DNA of 64,000 bases from Flectobacillus major DSM 103 (GTDB lineage Bacteria > Bacteroidota > Bacteroidia > Cytophagales > Spirosomataceae): the NCBI RefSeq assembly GCF_000427405.1, contig NZ_KE386491.1, forward strand, positions 2,649,001-2,713,000, given 5' to 3'. A program made the position numbers and the translations under genes. Under the pieces are notes generated by a model. It made no database searches. It was not told the DNA's origin and was given only the letters and a program-made list of their open reading frames with translations. Within the stretch, counting starts at the first letter, position 1; each line of letters starts with the position of its first letter. This document shows positions 10,401 through 18,255 of the stretch, piece after piece.

Positions 10401-10604
10401 ATGACTTCACTCGCATTTATTGTAGGAATGCTTCCACTGATGTTTTCAAAAGGAGGCACTGCAACAGGAAATCATTCTATCAGTACCAGTGCCGCCATGG
10501 GCATGCTAAGTGGTGTGGTTTTGGGCGTAATTGTTATTCCTTTATTGTTTATGTTATTCCAATACTTACAAGAAAAAGTATCAGGGAAAAAGCAAGTGTT
10601 TTAA
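7482..10604 (+). CDS. RND multidrug efflux permease, HAE-1 family (AcrB type)
   Basis: A 1040-residue proton-driven inner-membrane pump of standard family length. It starts with the typical MLKKIIDRPVLATVISIVIV helix, has two large periplasmic loops and 12 transmembrane helices in two duplicated halves. The proton-relay pair is in IGIVVDDAIVVVEA (about residues 398-410). The second half contains QYESYLLPLAVLLSIPTGIL and AILIVEFAVQ, typical of AcrB-like pumps. It would export amphiphilic drugs, dyes or detergents from the periplasm. The genes before and after encode the adaptor and outer-membrane partner, so the complex is complete. The substrate is unknown. Confidence 0.96.
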   Translation: MLKKIIDRPVLATVISIVIVVLGIVGLDRLSVTRFPDISPPTVMVSGSYPGGNSETVIRSVVTPLEEQINGVENMQYIKSTASNDGTFSISIIFKQGVNADQAAVNVQNRVQQATPILPQEVVRMGLTTSKQQNSMIMIFNLFTEDNQKYDEKFLQNYANINLIPQIKRVPGVGQAMVFGTKDYSMRIWLNPRQMANYNLVPADISNAIADQSLEAAPGKLGEESNAALEYVIRYKGKKNLPEDYDNIVVKNTGNNIIRLKDVARIEFGAISYSGNNTSNGRNTATIAIIQTTGSNANEIEIGIDKEIERLSKSFPPGIKYSKLMSTKEKLDEATSQVKSTLFEAFVLVFLVVFLFLQDFRSTIIPAIAVPVAIIGTFFFLLVLGFTINVLTLFALVLAIGIVVDDAIVVVEAVHSKMEGTHLSGKEATHSAMGEITGAVISITLVMSAVFIPIGFMTGSAGIFYKQFAYTLAIAIIISAVNALTLTPALCALLLKNTHSESNATVGFSKRFFAGFNAGFDNITNRYVKSIRFLAIHKWLAAGFVMSIMGVATWAIMSTPKSFVPMEDDSMFIYVLSMPPGTALTPTTKVADKIDKLLSEIEAIEDNTTITGFNLMTNSTSPAYAVGFVKFKPRTQRGKIQDIDELMEVVDAKLSVVREGGILTMRMPPVDGYGVTNGAEIVLQDRQGRSSVALKAQADKVIADLMKVSGVQLAYTMFRADYPQLELEVDEDKAKQMGLNINGILGTVQSYFSGDQSLNFSRFGKFYRVNIKADGVFRMDEQAFDEIFVRNDKGIMIPVKSVISLHKVYGPESVSRYNLYNALTININAMPGISNGALMERLETVLDKMPTDYSYEWTGLSLEEKSAGNQTIAILGLCLLFVYLLLSAQYESYLLPLAVLLSIPTGILGAYIGIKSIGLDNNIYVQIGIIMLIGLLAKNAILIVEFAVQRRRAGLSILDAALDASKARLRPIVMTSLAFIVGMLPLMFSKGGTATGNHSISTSAAMGMLSGVVLGVIVIPLLFMLFQYLQEKVSGKKQVF

Positions 10605-10623
10605 TCCTAATAAATGACCTGAA

Positions 10624-12036
10624 ATGAAATTCTCAAAAATACATATATTCTTAAGCGTTGTTATGTCACTACTACTTTCTTCTTGTATGATAGAGAAGAA
10701 ATATAGTCGTACAAACCTAAACATTCCTGAGCAGTATCGTGAAACCGTTACAGTAACGGCAGATACTGTTCAATTACCTTGGAGAACCTTTTTTAGAGAT
10801 TCAATATTGGTTAATCTTATCGAAAAAGCACTTCAAAAAAATAACGAAATCGCAGTAGCTGTGATGAATATGCAACAGTTGGATTTGATGTATAAGCAAT
10901 CAAAACTGGGGCTTTATCCAACAGTAGATTTGAACGTCGGTGCCAATAGAAATTGGCTTTCTAAAAGCTCCCTTAATGGCTCGTTGACTGAACAATTTTT
11001 GGGAACAAGTTACATGGATGATTATGCTGCCAATCTAAGGCTTTCTTGGGAAGCTGATATTTGGGGAAAAGCCAAGGCACATCGGGAAGCTTCACTTGCC
11101 AACTATTTTGCACAAAAAGAAAACCTTTCAGCCTTAAAAACAAGGCTCATCGTTCAGGTTGCTCAAGCCTATTATCACTTAATTGCACTCGACGAACAAT
11201 TGAAAGTAGCCAAACGTAACATTGTTTTGGGAGATAGCACGCTGGCGATGATTCGACTTCAATATAAATCTGGACAAGTAAATTCCCTAGCCGTTGAACA
11301 GACAGAAGCACAAAAAAAAACAGCAGAACTATTAGTGCCATTAGCCTTACAAAATATTGCTATACAAGAAAATGCCCTTAGTATTTTGTGTGGAGAATAC
11401 CCCAATAGCATTGCCAGAGTTGGAATAATGGATAATGCCATGCCTTCAGTGATATTTCCTTTGGGCGTTCCAGCGATGCTTTTGAGTCGCCGACCAGACG
11501 TAAAATCGGCAGAATACGCTGTTGCCTCAGCCAATGCAAATAGGAATATTGCCCATATAGCCATGTATCCAAGTATTAGCCTTACGCCATCTGTAGGAAT
11601 GAATTCTTTTAAGCTTAATACTTGGTTTAATCTACCAGGTTCTATTGTGAAAAACGTAGGTGTTAATTTAACTCAGCCAATTTTCATGAAAAAATCGCTT
11701 AAAACAGCCTATGATATTGCCATCATAGAGCAAGAAAAAGCCGTGAGTACTTTTAAACAATCGCTATTGACAGCAGTAGCTGAAGTATCAGATGCTCTTG
11801 CCAAAGCTAAGTATGCCGATGAAAGAATGGACTTAGTAAAACAAAAAAAAGTATCACTCACCAAAGCTACCAATGATGTATTTAAGCTTTATAAAAGTGG
11901 AATGGCTACATATTTAGAAGTAATTACGACACAGAACAATTCTTTACAAAATGAATTGGAAGCCATAGAAATCAAAAAAGAAACGTTTAATGCCATCACT
12001 GATTTGTACCGTACCTTGGGTGGCGGTGGAGAATAA
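10624..12036 (+). CDS. RND efflux outer-membrane channel lipoprotein (NodT/OprM type)
   Basis: A 470-residue TolC-superfamily protein. The signal sequence ends with lipobox LLLSSC (C21). The mature part has two repeated outer-membrane efflux domains; NLRLSWEADIWGKAKAHREA and the later GVNLTQPIF are typical beta-barrel strands of the family. PAMLLSRRPDV is the conserved motif between the two halves. It completes the tripartite pump, 19 bases after the permease gene. Confidence 0.95.
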   Translation: MKFSKIHIFLSVVMSLLLSSCMIEKKYSRTNLNIPEQYRETVTVTADTVQLPWRTFFRDSILVNLIEKALQKNNEIAVAVMNMQQLDLMYKQSKLGLYPTVDLNVGANRNWLSKSSLNGSLTEQFLGTSYMDDYAANLRLSWEADIWGKAKAHREASLANYFAQKENLSALKTRLIVQVAQAYYHLIALDEQLKVAKRNIVLGDSTLAMIRLQYKSGQVNSLAVEQTEAQKKTAELLVPLALQNIAIQENALSILCGEYPNSIARVGIMDNAMPSVIFPLGVPAMLLSRRPDVKSAEYAVASANANRNIAHIAMYPSISLTPSVGMNSFKLNTWFNLPGSIVKNVGVNLTQPIFMKKSLKTAYDIAIIEQEKAVSTFKQSLLTAVAEVSDALAKAKYADERMDLVKQKKVSLTKATNDVFKLYKSGMATYLEVITTQNNSLQNELEAIEIKKETFNAITDLYRTLGGGGE

Positions 12037-12097
12037 CAAGAGACAAAGAAATAAAAACGTAAAGGTTGTCTAACTATAAATAATATAAACAGCTAAA

Positions 12098-12523
12098 ATG
12101 ATGAATAAAACAAATGCTTGGCTAAACGACGATTTAGGCAAATTATTAGTACGAATTCCTACAGGCGGATTAATGCTTTTTCATGGTATTCATAAATTAA
12201 TACACGGTCATGATTTTATCAAAAGCTCTTTGATAGAAAAAGGACTTCCTGAAATTATGTGGATTGGCGTACCCGTTGCAGAAGTTGTCGCACCGATATT
12301 ACTTATTTTAGGTGTTTTCGGTAGAATTTCCGCCTTATTGATTTCAACAGTCATGATATTTTCATTGTATCTTGCCCATGGTGTTGCATCATTTAATCTT
12401 ACAGAACACGGCGGATTAGAAGCAGAATACAATATCTATTTTATTCTTGTAGGATTGGGTATTTTTTTCGCTGGAACAGGAAAATATTCGATATACCAAC
12501 CCGAGAACAAGTGGCTATCTTAA
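12098..12523 (+). CDS. DoxX-family membrane protein
   Basis: A 141-residue inner-membrane protein with about four hydrophobic helices and the DoxX-like opening LLVRIPTGGLMLFHGIHKL. DoxX/DoxD-type proteins are often found with redox or stress genes, but their biochemical role is poorly defined. It follows the RND operon by 61 bases in the same direction and precedes the hairpin at 12658-12689, so it may be the last gene of that transcript. Two adjacent ATG codons occur at the start (MMNK), and either could be used. Confidence 0.85.
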   Translation: MMNKTNAWLNDDLGKLLVRIPTGGLMLFHGIHKLIHGHDFIKSSLIEKGLPEIMWIGVPVAEVVAPILLILGVFGRISALLISTVMIFSLYLAHGVASFNLTEHGGLEAEYNIYFILVGLGIFFAGTGKYSIYQPENKWLS

Positions 12524-12838
12524 CTTTCAACAACATCAAAAATTAATCACAAGTACGATTGACAGTCTCGATACTTTCTGGCAATAGCAAGTCAGATTAT
12601 TTATACCCCAACGGGTAAAGTAAAAACCTTAGTTAAATAAAAAACATTTCGGTTCATAAAAAATCCACTCTAAGGAGAGTGGATTTTTTGAAAATAATAT
12701 TTGGCAACAGTAATTACAAAACCTTTCTAAAACCATCTATATTTTGTATTTATCGCGAGTCACAACACAAACAAAGCGGCTTTATGTTAAGTATAACCCC
12801 AACATTCAGAATCAATCGTATTTATTATGTTACCCAAT
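12524..12838. other. Convergent intergenic gap
   Basis: 315 bases between the doxX stop (plus strand) and the oxidoreductase stop (minus strand). The only clear element is the perfect 14-bp hairpin at 12658-12689. Short frames running from here into the oxidoreductase gene look like chance frames. Confidence 0.6.
12658..12689. terminator. Bidirectional hairpin terminator
   Basis: A perfect 14-bp inverted repeat (AAAAAATCCACTCT paired with AGAGTGGATTTTTT) around a 4-base loop aagg. The A-tract on one side and T-tract on the other make it able to stop transcription from both the doxX side and the oxidoreductase side. Confidence 0.85.
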
Positions 12839-14191
12839 TTATGATTTCACGGCTTTGGGCTTTAGGTCAGTTAATGCAGATATTTTTACGGGCAAGCCTG
12901 TTTCTACACTTTTCCTAGCTCCGATTCCTACCAAAATAGCCATTGCACCATCGCGACTACCAGCTGTTTGGCGATAGGTATCGGGTGTATGAGGGTTTCT
13001 AAAAATCTTATCTCTCAAAAGAGCATCACCTCCTCCATGCCCTTCGGCTTGTGGGATTTTGATATACTCTACATCGCCAAAGTTTTTGGAGAGCATCAGC
13101 TCATCATAATGCTCAATAACCATTTTGCCCGACTCTTTTATCCATGCCTCCAAACGTCCGCCTGTACCATTAAAAGCAATGCGATAACCTTCGTATGGCG
13201 AATAGGTTGTTAATGAATAGCTTACATTTACACCGTTGGCATAATGAATGGTAGCGGCCATTTTGTCGAAAATATTAATATCTTCTTTGAACACACAGCC
13301 ATCACGCAAATAGCCGTCATATTGTTCGTTTTGAGCATACAAACTCATCAAGCGGTTATCTTTGGTCATATCCCAATAAAACTTACAGCTCGTTTTGTGC
13401 GAACATGTACGGCAGTTAGTACCCCTTTGTTGCCCATTTTTGCCATAGTGTTCTAACGACGCTTGGGCGTATACGCTTTCTGGTTCTGATTCCAGCCACC
13501 AGTTCAATAAATCAAAATGATGGCTAGCCTTATGTACCCAAAGCGAACCCGAGTTTTCACGGAGGCGATGCCAACGACGGAAATAATCCGCACCATGACG
13601 GGTGTCTAAATACCAGTGAAAATCTACCGATGTAACCTTGCCTATAGCACCCGCTCGCAAGAGTTCGTATATCTTCTGGCGATGTGGCGAATACCGATAG
13701 TTGAATGTTACCGTTACTTTTTTCCCAGTACGCTTTTCAGCATCCAAAATCGCCTGACATTTCCCTTCATCGGTAGTCATGGGTTTTTCGGTAATAATAT
13801 CGGCACCTAGCTCCATTCCTCGAATAATAAACTTATCGTGGGTAGCATCTACTGTTGTTACAATCAATAAATCGGGTTTGGTATCTTGCATCATTTTGTC
13901 AAAATCGGTATAAACAGGGCAGTTGACACCTAGCATTTTTTTGGCTGTTTCGGCTCGTCCACGGTTAATATCGCAAAGGCCCACAAAATCAATAATATCG
14001 CCAAATTCCTTTACAACAGGGCTTCCCCACATACCCGTTCCTCGGTGTCCAGTGCCTACCATAGCAACCTTGCGTTTGCCCATTGTAGTACCTAGTACAT
14101 CCGACAAACTACCTGCTAGTAAACCAGCCGTAGCAACAGAAGCTTGTTGTAAAAAGCCTCTTCGCCCTAAGAATCCATTTTGATTTTCCAT
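12839..14191 (-). CDS. Gfo/Idh/MocA-family oxidoreductase with Tat signal
   Basis: A 450-residue NAD(P)-dependent sugar-type oxidoreductase. The N-terminus has a twin-arginine signal (LGRRGFLQQAS, R10/R11, then VATAGLLAGSL), so the folded protein is likely exported to the periplasm. The Rossmann part starts with KVAMVGTGHRGTGMW, the family's nucleotide-binding glycine loop in slightly altered form. The conserved EKPMTT motif carries the catalytic-site Lys. The C-terminal alpha/beta domain includes HKASHHFDLLNWWLE. A cysteine-bearing stretch (GTNCRTCSHKTSCKF, near 255-270) is an uncommon addition and could bind metal. Tat-exported members are common in Bacteroidota carbohydrate loci. The substrate is unknown. 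Confidence 0.9.
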   Translation of the reverse strand: MENQNGFLGRRGFLQQASVATAGLLAGSLSDVLGTTMGKRKVAMVGTGHRGTGMWGSPVVKEFGDIIDFVGLCDINRGRAETAKKMLGVNCPVYTDFDKMMQDTKPDLLIVTTVDATHDKFIIRGMELGADIITEKPMTTDEGKCQAILDAEKRTGKKVTVTFNYRYSPHRQKIYELLRAGAIGKVTSVDFHWYLDTRHGADYFRRWHRLRENSGSLWVHKASHHFDLLNWWLESEPESVYAQASLEHYGKNGQQRGTNCRTCSHKTSCKFYWDMTKDNRLMSLYAQNEQYDGYLRDGCVFKEDINIFDKMAATIHYANGVNVSYSLTTYSPYEGYRIAFNGTGGRLEAWIKESGKMVIEHYDELMLSKNFGDVEYIKIPQAEGHGGGDALLRDKIFRNPHTPDTYRQTAGSRDGAMAILVGIGARKSVETGLPVKISALTDLKPKAVKS

Positions 14192-14441
14192 ACATTTATT
14201 AAATTACCCTAACTAAATTGATTGTGATACGTTGCTATTTTGGTCAAGTATTAACCAACAATACTTGTACTTTACAAATTATTTATTGTAAAATAACCAA
14301 CACATCTTACAAAGCCCATCATGCACCATCCTGTTTGTACTGGATATTCTTTGAATTGTACAATTATAAAAAATAGAGAAAACTTAATCGTGAAGCTTTG
14401 TGGAAAATCACCTAGCGATAGTTGTTTTGAAAGTAATAGTA

Positions 14442-14921
14442 CTACGAGCGATAAAATTTTTTGTGCATCGCCAAGTTTTTGAGTGTAGTTACGATACGAT
14501 TTACTTTGGTTTCTTCTTTTTTAGCTGACGCAATCCAGTCAAGGTAGTATTTTTTTTCGCTATCTGAGAGCGTTTGGAAAAAGGCATGAGCTTGAGGGTC
14601 GTCGTTCAGGCATAACAGAAACTCTTCAGGGATTTCTAGGGCTGAGTTATCCATAAAAAGCACAACATCTACCCAGTCGCCTTCTTGTTTGGCAATTTTC
14701 TTCCGAATTTCGGCACGAACAGGCAAGAAGAGTCTCCCATTTCCCATAGGCATGAGTTTATAGCGTTTTAGCTCAAAATCATCGATGTAGCCTCGAACCT
14801 GCACCATTCCAAATTTAGTTTTTGTACTTGGGGTTATTGGCTCAATCACAAGATATGTCCAACCGCCTTTACCTGGAAATTTTTCAAGTTGAAGTTTTTG
14901 TTCTATAAAAGGTTGCTCCAT
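14442..14921 (-). CDS. YdeI-like protein: DUF1905 plus OmpD-associated domain
   Basis: About 159 residues from the preferred ATG at 14921 (MEQPFIEQKLQLEKFPGKGG). An in-frame ATG at 14963 would add 14 residues that do not look conserved. The N-terminal half (WTYLVIEP, VQVRGYIDDFELKRYKLMPM) fits DUF1905, and the C-terminal half (EFLLCLNDDPQAHAFFQTLS then KKYYLDWI) fits the YdeI/OmpD-associated family. These small proteins are widespread, and some have been linked to antimicrobial-peptide or bacteriocin tolerance, but the molecular role is not established. It stands alone between the Tat oxidoreductase and tRNA-Leu. Confidence 0.8.
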   Translation of the reverse strand: MEQPFIEQKLQLEKFPGKGGWTYLVIEPITPSTKTKFGMVQVRGYIDDFELKRYKLMPMGNGRLFLPVRAEIRKKIAKQEGDWVDVVLFMDNSALEIPEEFLLCLNDDPQAHAFFQTLSDSEKKYYLDWIASAKKEETKVNRIVTTLKNLAMHKKFYRS

Positions 14922-15109
14922 GAATTTATATATTTTGACAAATAAAAGAGAAGTATTTGACATTACCCAGTCTATGATATTCTTTGGATAATGTCATGAA
15001 GGTACTATTCTAGCAATAATTGTACAAAGTTATTAGTTTCACAGTCAATTTTGAGCCTGCTGTATCTGCAGCTAATAAGAAGAGCTAAAACTTACTGAAA
15101 AGTTGGGGC

Positions 15110-15140
15110 AAAAAAAAAGCGAAACTTTCGTTTCGCTTTT
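15110..15140 (-). terminator. Rho-independent terminator of tRNA-Leu
   Basis: Read on the minus strand: an 11-bp perfect stem AAAAGCGAAAC/GTTTCGCTTTT with a GAAA tetraloop, followed by further T residues. It begins five bases after the tRNA 3' end. Confidence 0.85.
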
Positions 15141-15145
15141 AGGCG

Positions 15146-15229
15146 TACCCAGAGCCGGAGTCGAACCGGCATGCCAATGAAGGCACAGGTGTTTGAGACC
15201 AGCGCGTCTACCAATTCCGCCATCTGGGC
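15146..15229 (-). tRNA. tRNA-Leu (anticodon CAA)
   Basis: An 84-nt class II tRNA read on the minus strand. The acceptor stem is GCCCAGA/TCTGGGT with a G-U closing pair. It has D-arm GCG..CGC, anticodon loop CTCAAAC with anticodon CAA (codon UUG), a long variable arm with TGCC/GGCA stem, T-arm GCCGG-TTCGACT-CCGGC and discriminator A. CCA is not encoded (CGCC follows). The anticodon stem CTGGT/ACCTG contains one U-U mismatch (positions 28 and 42). It is a single gene with its own promoter and terminator. Confidence 0.95.
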
Positions 15230-15290
15230 ATTTGCACTACAAAATCTTTCTTGTGATTTACTTGAACGCTTTTGTTCGTGTTTTGTGATG

Positions 15291-15322
15291 CAAAAATAGA
15301 GGATTAATTTTTACTGTGCAAA
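15291..15322 (-). promoter_or_regulatory. Bacteroidota-type promoter of tRNA-Leu
   Basis: On the minus strand, TTTG (15322-15319), a 20-base spacer, then TATTTTTG (15298-15291). This matches the Bacteroidota sigma-A consensus of TTTG near -33 and TAnnTTTG near -7. The tRNA 5' end lies about 60 bases downstream. It is the best complete promoter match seen in the window. Confidence 0.75.
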
Positions 15323-15415
15323 CCCAAAATTTAAAAAAAGAAAACTTTTTCATAACATACATCATAAGCTACTGATTATGAAAAAGTTCTTTATAGTACT
15401 AATTTCTAAAAAAAA

Positions 15416-16657
15416 TTACTCGTACCTCAAAGATTCTATAGGGTCGAGCTTAGATGCCTTGAATGCGGGATAAATCCCAGAGAAAAGCCCTACTATAACA
15501 CAAACGGTAATACCGACAAACATCCATAACCAAGGAATAATAAAACTTGATGTACCAGACATAATACCATTGGCTATTACATTACCAATAGGAATGGCTA
15601 GCATCAAACCGCCCAAACCACCCAAAATACAGATAACAATGGCTTCTATCAAAAACTGTGTCCTAATAACTTTGGGCGTTGCCCCCAACGACTTACGAAT
15701 ACCGATTTCACGTGTTCTTTCGGTTACAGATACCATCATGATATTCATTAGGGCAATGGCTGCTCCGAGTAAAGTAATAAACCCAATTCCAAAACCACCG
15801 ATACGTAATACCCCTGTTATATTTTCGGATTGTTTGGCCAAGGAATCAGAGCGTTCGATAGAAAAAGAATCGGGTGTTCCGAGGGCATCTTGTCGTACAA
15901 TTCTCATAGCACCTCTTGCCTCTTCCATTACATTTTCTACATCTTTGATATTAATGGCAGCCGTTACTATATCAAAAGTTAAGCTACGGCCATGCGCCAA
16001 TTTTCTACCAGTTTCTAATGGTACAAATACCACACGGTCGTCGCCTCCACCCATAAAGCTTCCTTTTTTCTCAAGCAAGCCTATTACTTTAAATTTACCT
16101 CCAAGAATATTGATTTCTTTGTTGATAGGGCTAATATTTTTCCCAAAAATTTGGCTTACCACATCTACCCCAACAATACATACATTGGTAGCCAGCTCAA
16201 GGTCATTGCTCGAAAACTGACGACCTTCCGACACCTTATATCCTTTCATGTCCAGAAAATTTTCGTCTGTACCAATTACTCGGGAGTTAGGATTTGTTTT
16301 TTTAGATTCGTATTTAATTTCTGCATTGAACGTAACATTGGTTTTCATACCGATTACTGCCGATTTCCCAAAAAGGGCTTTGTACATTTTGGCCTGACGA
16401 TAATTGATAGGTGGATAATTTTTTTCTTTTTCCCCATCTTTTCTAATCCTAAAAACATCTCTGTTTCTGATGTCGAAGGAGTTGGCACCTAAGCCCGAAA
16501 AACTATTATCGACCGAACTCTGAATACCATCAATAGCCGTTAGGATTCCGACCAAAGCCGTAATACCAATGGCAATAATTAAGGCCGTCAAAACGGTTCT
16601 AAGCATATTGGCCTGAATAGAGCGAAGAGCTTCTCGGATATTTTCTAAATAATTCAT
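15416..16657 (-). CDS. ABC transporter permease, MacB/FtsX type
   Basis: A 413-residue permease with one N-terminal transmembrane helix (about 20-42), a MacB-type periplasmic core domain (about 43-270) and a C-terminal FtsX domain with three helices (about 285-310, 335-360 and 375-400). MNYLENIREALRSIQANMLR is the usual start of the family. VTERTREIGIRKSLGATP is the coupling motif that contacts the ATPase. Such proteins work with a separate MacB-like ATPase in exporting peptides, lipids or macrolides, or as mechanotransmission modules. No ATPase gene is adjacent, so the partner must be encoded elsewhere. Confidence 0.92.
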   Translation of the reverse strand: MNYLENIREALRSIQANMLRTVLTALIIAIGITALVGILTAIDGIQSSVDNSFSGLGANSFDIRNRDVFRIRKDGEKEKNYPPINYRQAKMYKALFGKSAVIGMKTNVTFNAEIKYESKKTNPNSRVIGTDENFLDMKGYKVSEGRQFSSNDLELATNVCIVGVDVVSQIFGKNISPINKEINILGGKFKVIGLLEKKGSFMGGGDDRVVFVPLETGRKLAHGRSLTFDIVTAAINIKDVENVMEEARGAMRIVRQDALGTPDSFSIERSDSLAKQSENITGVLRIGGFGIGFITLLGAAIALMNIMMVSVTERTREIGIRKSLGATPKVIRTQFLIEAIVICILGGLGGLMLAIPIGNVIANGIMSGTSSFIIPWLWMFVGITVCVIVGLFSGIYPAFKASKLDPIESLRYE

Positions 16658-16708
16658 GTGTTTGATGAATATGTGACAATTTGAGAATTCATAAGGTTAA
16701 ATTTGCAC

Positions 16709-16716
16709 TATATTTG
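16709..16716 (+). promoter_or_regulatory. Possible -7 element upstream of the AsnB-like gene
   Basis: TATATTTG fits the TAnnTTTG -7 consensus, 118 bases before the ATG at 16835. No TTTG lies at the expected upstream distance, so support is partial. Confidence 0.35.
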
Positions 16717-16834
16717 TCGTAATTTCGTTAAAAACATATCGTTTTTCCGATTTTTATAAGCAATTATATGCTTTGCCAAACCAACTAATATGGTTTAACA
16801 AATTTAGTTCTTGAATGACAAAATACTCAAACCA

Positions 16835-18100
16835 ATGAAGCGTCTTATCTTTCCGTTTATCATATTTTTGCTGAGTTCAACACGACTATTGGCTTCGTAC
16901 ATCTTGATTCCGATGGATGAAACCCAAAAAAACCACCTTAAAGCTTATGGTATTGCTTATTGGGTACTAAAAACACATGACACCGAAGTAGAGTGGCTTT
17001 TGAATTATAGGGGGGGCACTTTTATGATTCCTCAAGCCCAAAAATTTGAAAATGAATTGGTGATTCGTGGGGTTAGTTATGAAGTGATTTCTGACGGCGA
17101 TGCTGCTCAAATCAGAACTGAAGTGAGTAGCCCCGATGTGAATATGGATGTTGTAAAACTTCAAAAGCCTCCTCGTGTAGCGGTGTATTCGCCCAAAACA
17201 GCTCAGCCTTGGGACGATGCCGTTACTCTAGCTATGACCTATGCCGAAATCCCTTACGATTTGGTATTTGACGACGACGTTATGGGTGGTAAGTTGCCCG
17301 AATATGATTGGTTGCACTTGCACCATGAAGATTTTACGGGACAAATGGGGAAGTTCTGGAATCAAAGTAACCAGAGTTGGTATCAGGCTCAACTGCGTGA
17401 AGACCGCAAGAATGCAGCAAAATATGGCTTCGATAAAGTTTCTCAGCTCAAATTGGCTGTTGTAAAAAAGATTCGTGAGTTTGTAGGTGGCGGTGGCTAT
17501 ATGTTTGCCATGTGTACCGCTACCGATACGTATGACATAGCCTTGGCTGCCGACGGTATGGATATTGTCGATGCCTTCTATGATGGTGACGGCTATGACC
17601 CAAAAGCAGATAGCAAATTGAATTACGAAAATACTTTTGCTTTTCAGAATTTTGGGTTGGTGTATCACCCTCAAGTTATCGAATTTTCTAATATCGAGGC
17701 ATATCCCAACAACGAACGGCCTGTTCGGGAAGAAAATGATTACTTTAATTTGTTTCAGTTTTCGGCCAAATGGGACCCTATTCCGACAATGTTAACGCAA
17801 AATCATGAAACAACTATTCATGGTTTTATGGGGCAAACCACTTCGTTTAAAAAGACGATGGTAAAGCCCGAAGTTACTATTTTGGGTGAAAATCGCTCGC
17901 TCAACGAGGCTCGGTATATTCATGGTACATTTCTCAAGGGTTTTTGGACGTTTTATGGTGGCCACGACCCCGAAGACTACCAGCACTTTGTGAACGAAGA
18001 GCCAACAGATTTGAATTTGCATCCTAATTCGCCTGGATACCGATTAATTCTTAATAATGTGCTATTTCCAGCAGCAAAGAAAAAGAAGCAAAAAACATAA
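16835..18100 (+). CDS. Secreted protein of the Bacteroidota 'asparagine synthetase B' family (function unknown)
   Basis: 421 residues from the ATG at 16835, which gives a clean signal peptide (MKRLIFPFIIFLLSSTRLLAS). An in-frame TTG at 16811 would add eight residues before it. The mature protein begins YILIPMDETQKNHLKAYGIAYW. As far as I recall, databases often name this family asparagine synthetase B, yet no AsnB glutaminase or synthetase motif is visible. The middle (RVAVYSPKTAQPWDDAV, then GGGGYMFAMCTATD with C227 at a possible nucleophile elbow) looks more like a class I glutamine-amidotransferase/ThuA-type alpha/beta fold. Near the end is YIHGTFLKGFWTFYGGHDPED. It stands alone with its own terminator. 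A periplasmic or extracellular hydrolase-like or binding role is only inference. Confidence 0.75.
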   Translation: MKRLIFPFIIFLLSSTRLLASYILIPMDETQKNHLKAYGIAYWVLKTHDTEVEWLLNYRGGTFMIPQAQKFENELVIRGVSYEVISDGDAAQIRTEVSSPDVNMDVVKLQKPPRVAVYSPKTAQPWDDAVTLAMTYAEIPYDLVFDDDVMGGKLPEYDWLHLHHEDFTGQMGKFWNQSNQSWYQAQLREDRKNAAKYGFDKVSQLKLAVVKKIREFVGGGGYMFAMCTATDTYDIALAADGMDIVDAFYDGDGYDPKADSKLNYENTFAFQNFGLVYHPQVIEFSNIEAYPNNERPVREENDYFNLFQFSAKWDPIPTMLTQNHETTIHGFMGQTTSFKKTMVKPEVTILGENRSLNEARYIHGTFLKGFWTFYGGHDPEDYQHFVNEEPTDLNLHPNSPGYRLILNNVLFPAAKKKKQKT

Positions 18101-18120
18101 TAAATACCCTTATATTTTGT

Positions 18121-18167
18121 AAAAAAGTTTGGATTTCGGCGTTTAGGTGCCAAATCTAAACTTTTTT
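18121..18167 (+). terminator. Rho-independent terminator after the AsnB-like gene
   Basis: A roughly 16-bp hairpin: AAAAAAGTTT pairs with AAACTTTTTT, extended by GGATTT against AAATCT (one G-U pair). It ends in a run of seven T, 20 bases after the stop codon. Confidence 0.8.
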
Positions 18168-18255
18168 TATTTTATCGTTGTTTTAATTTTTTCATTATCA
18201 AGCTAGTTCAAAAGCTCTTTTATCCCAATATCTTCCATTTATAATTTCTTTTTTA

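Noticed and set aside
12679-12977. Two overlapping plus-strand frames (79 and 77 codons) between doxX and the oxidoreductase
   Set aside because: They run into the antisense of the oxidoreductase gene, one starts within the terminator hairpin, and neither shows a recognisable motif.
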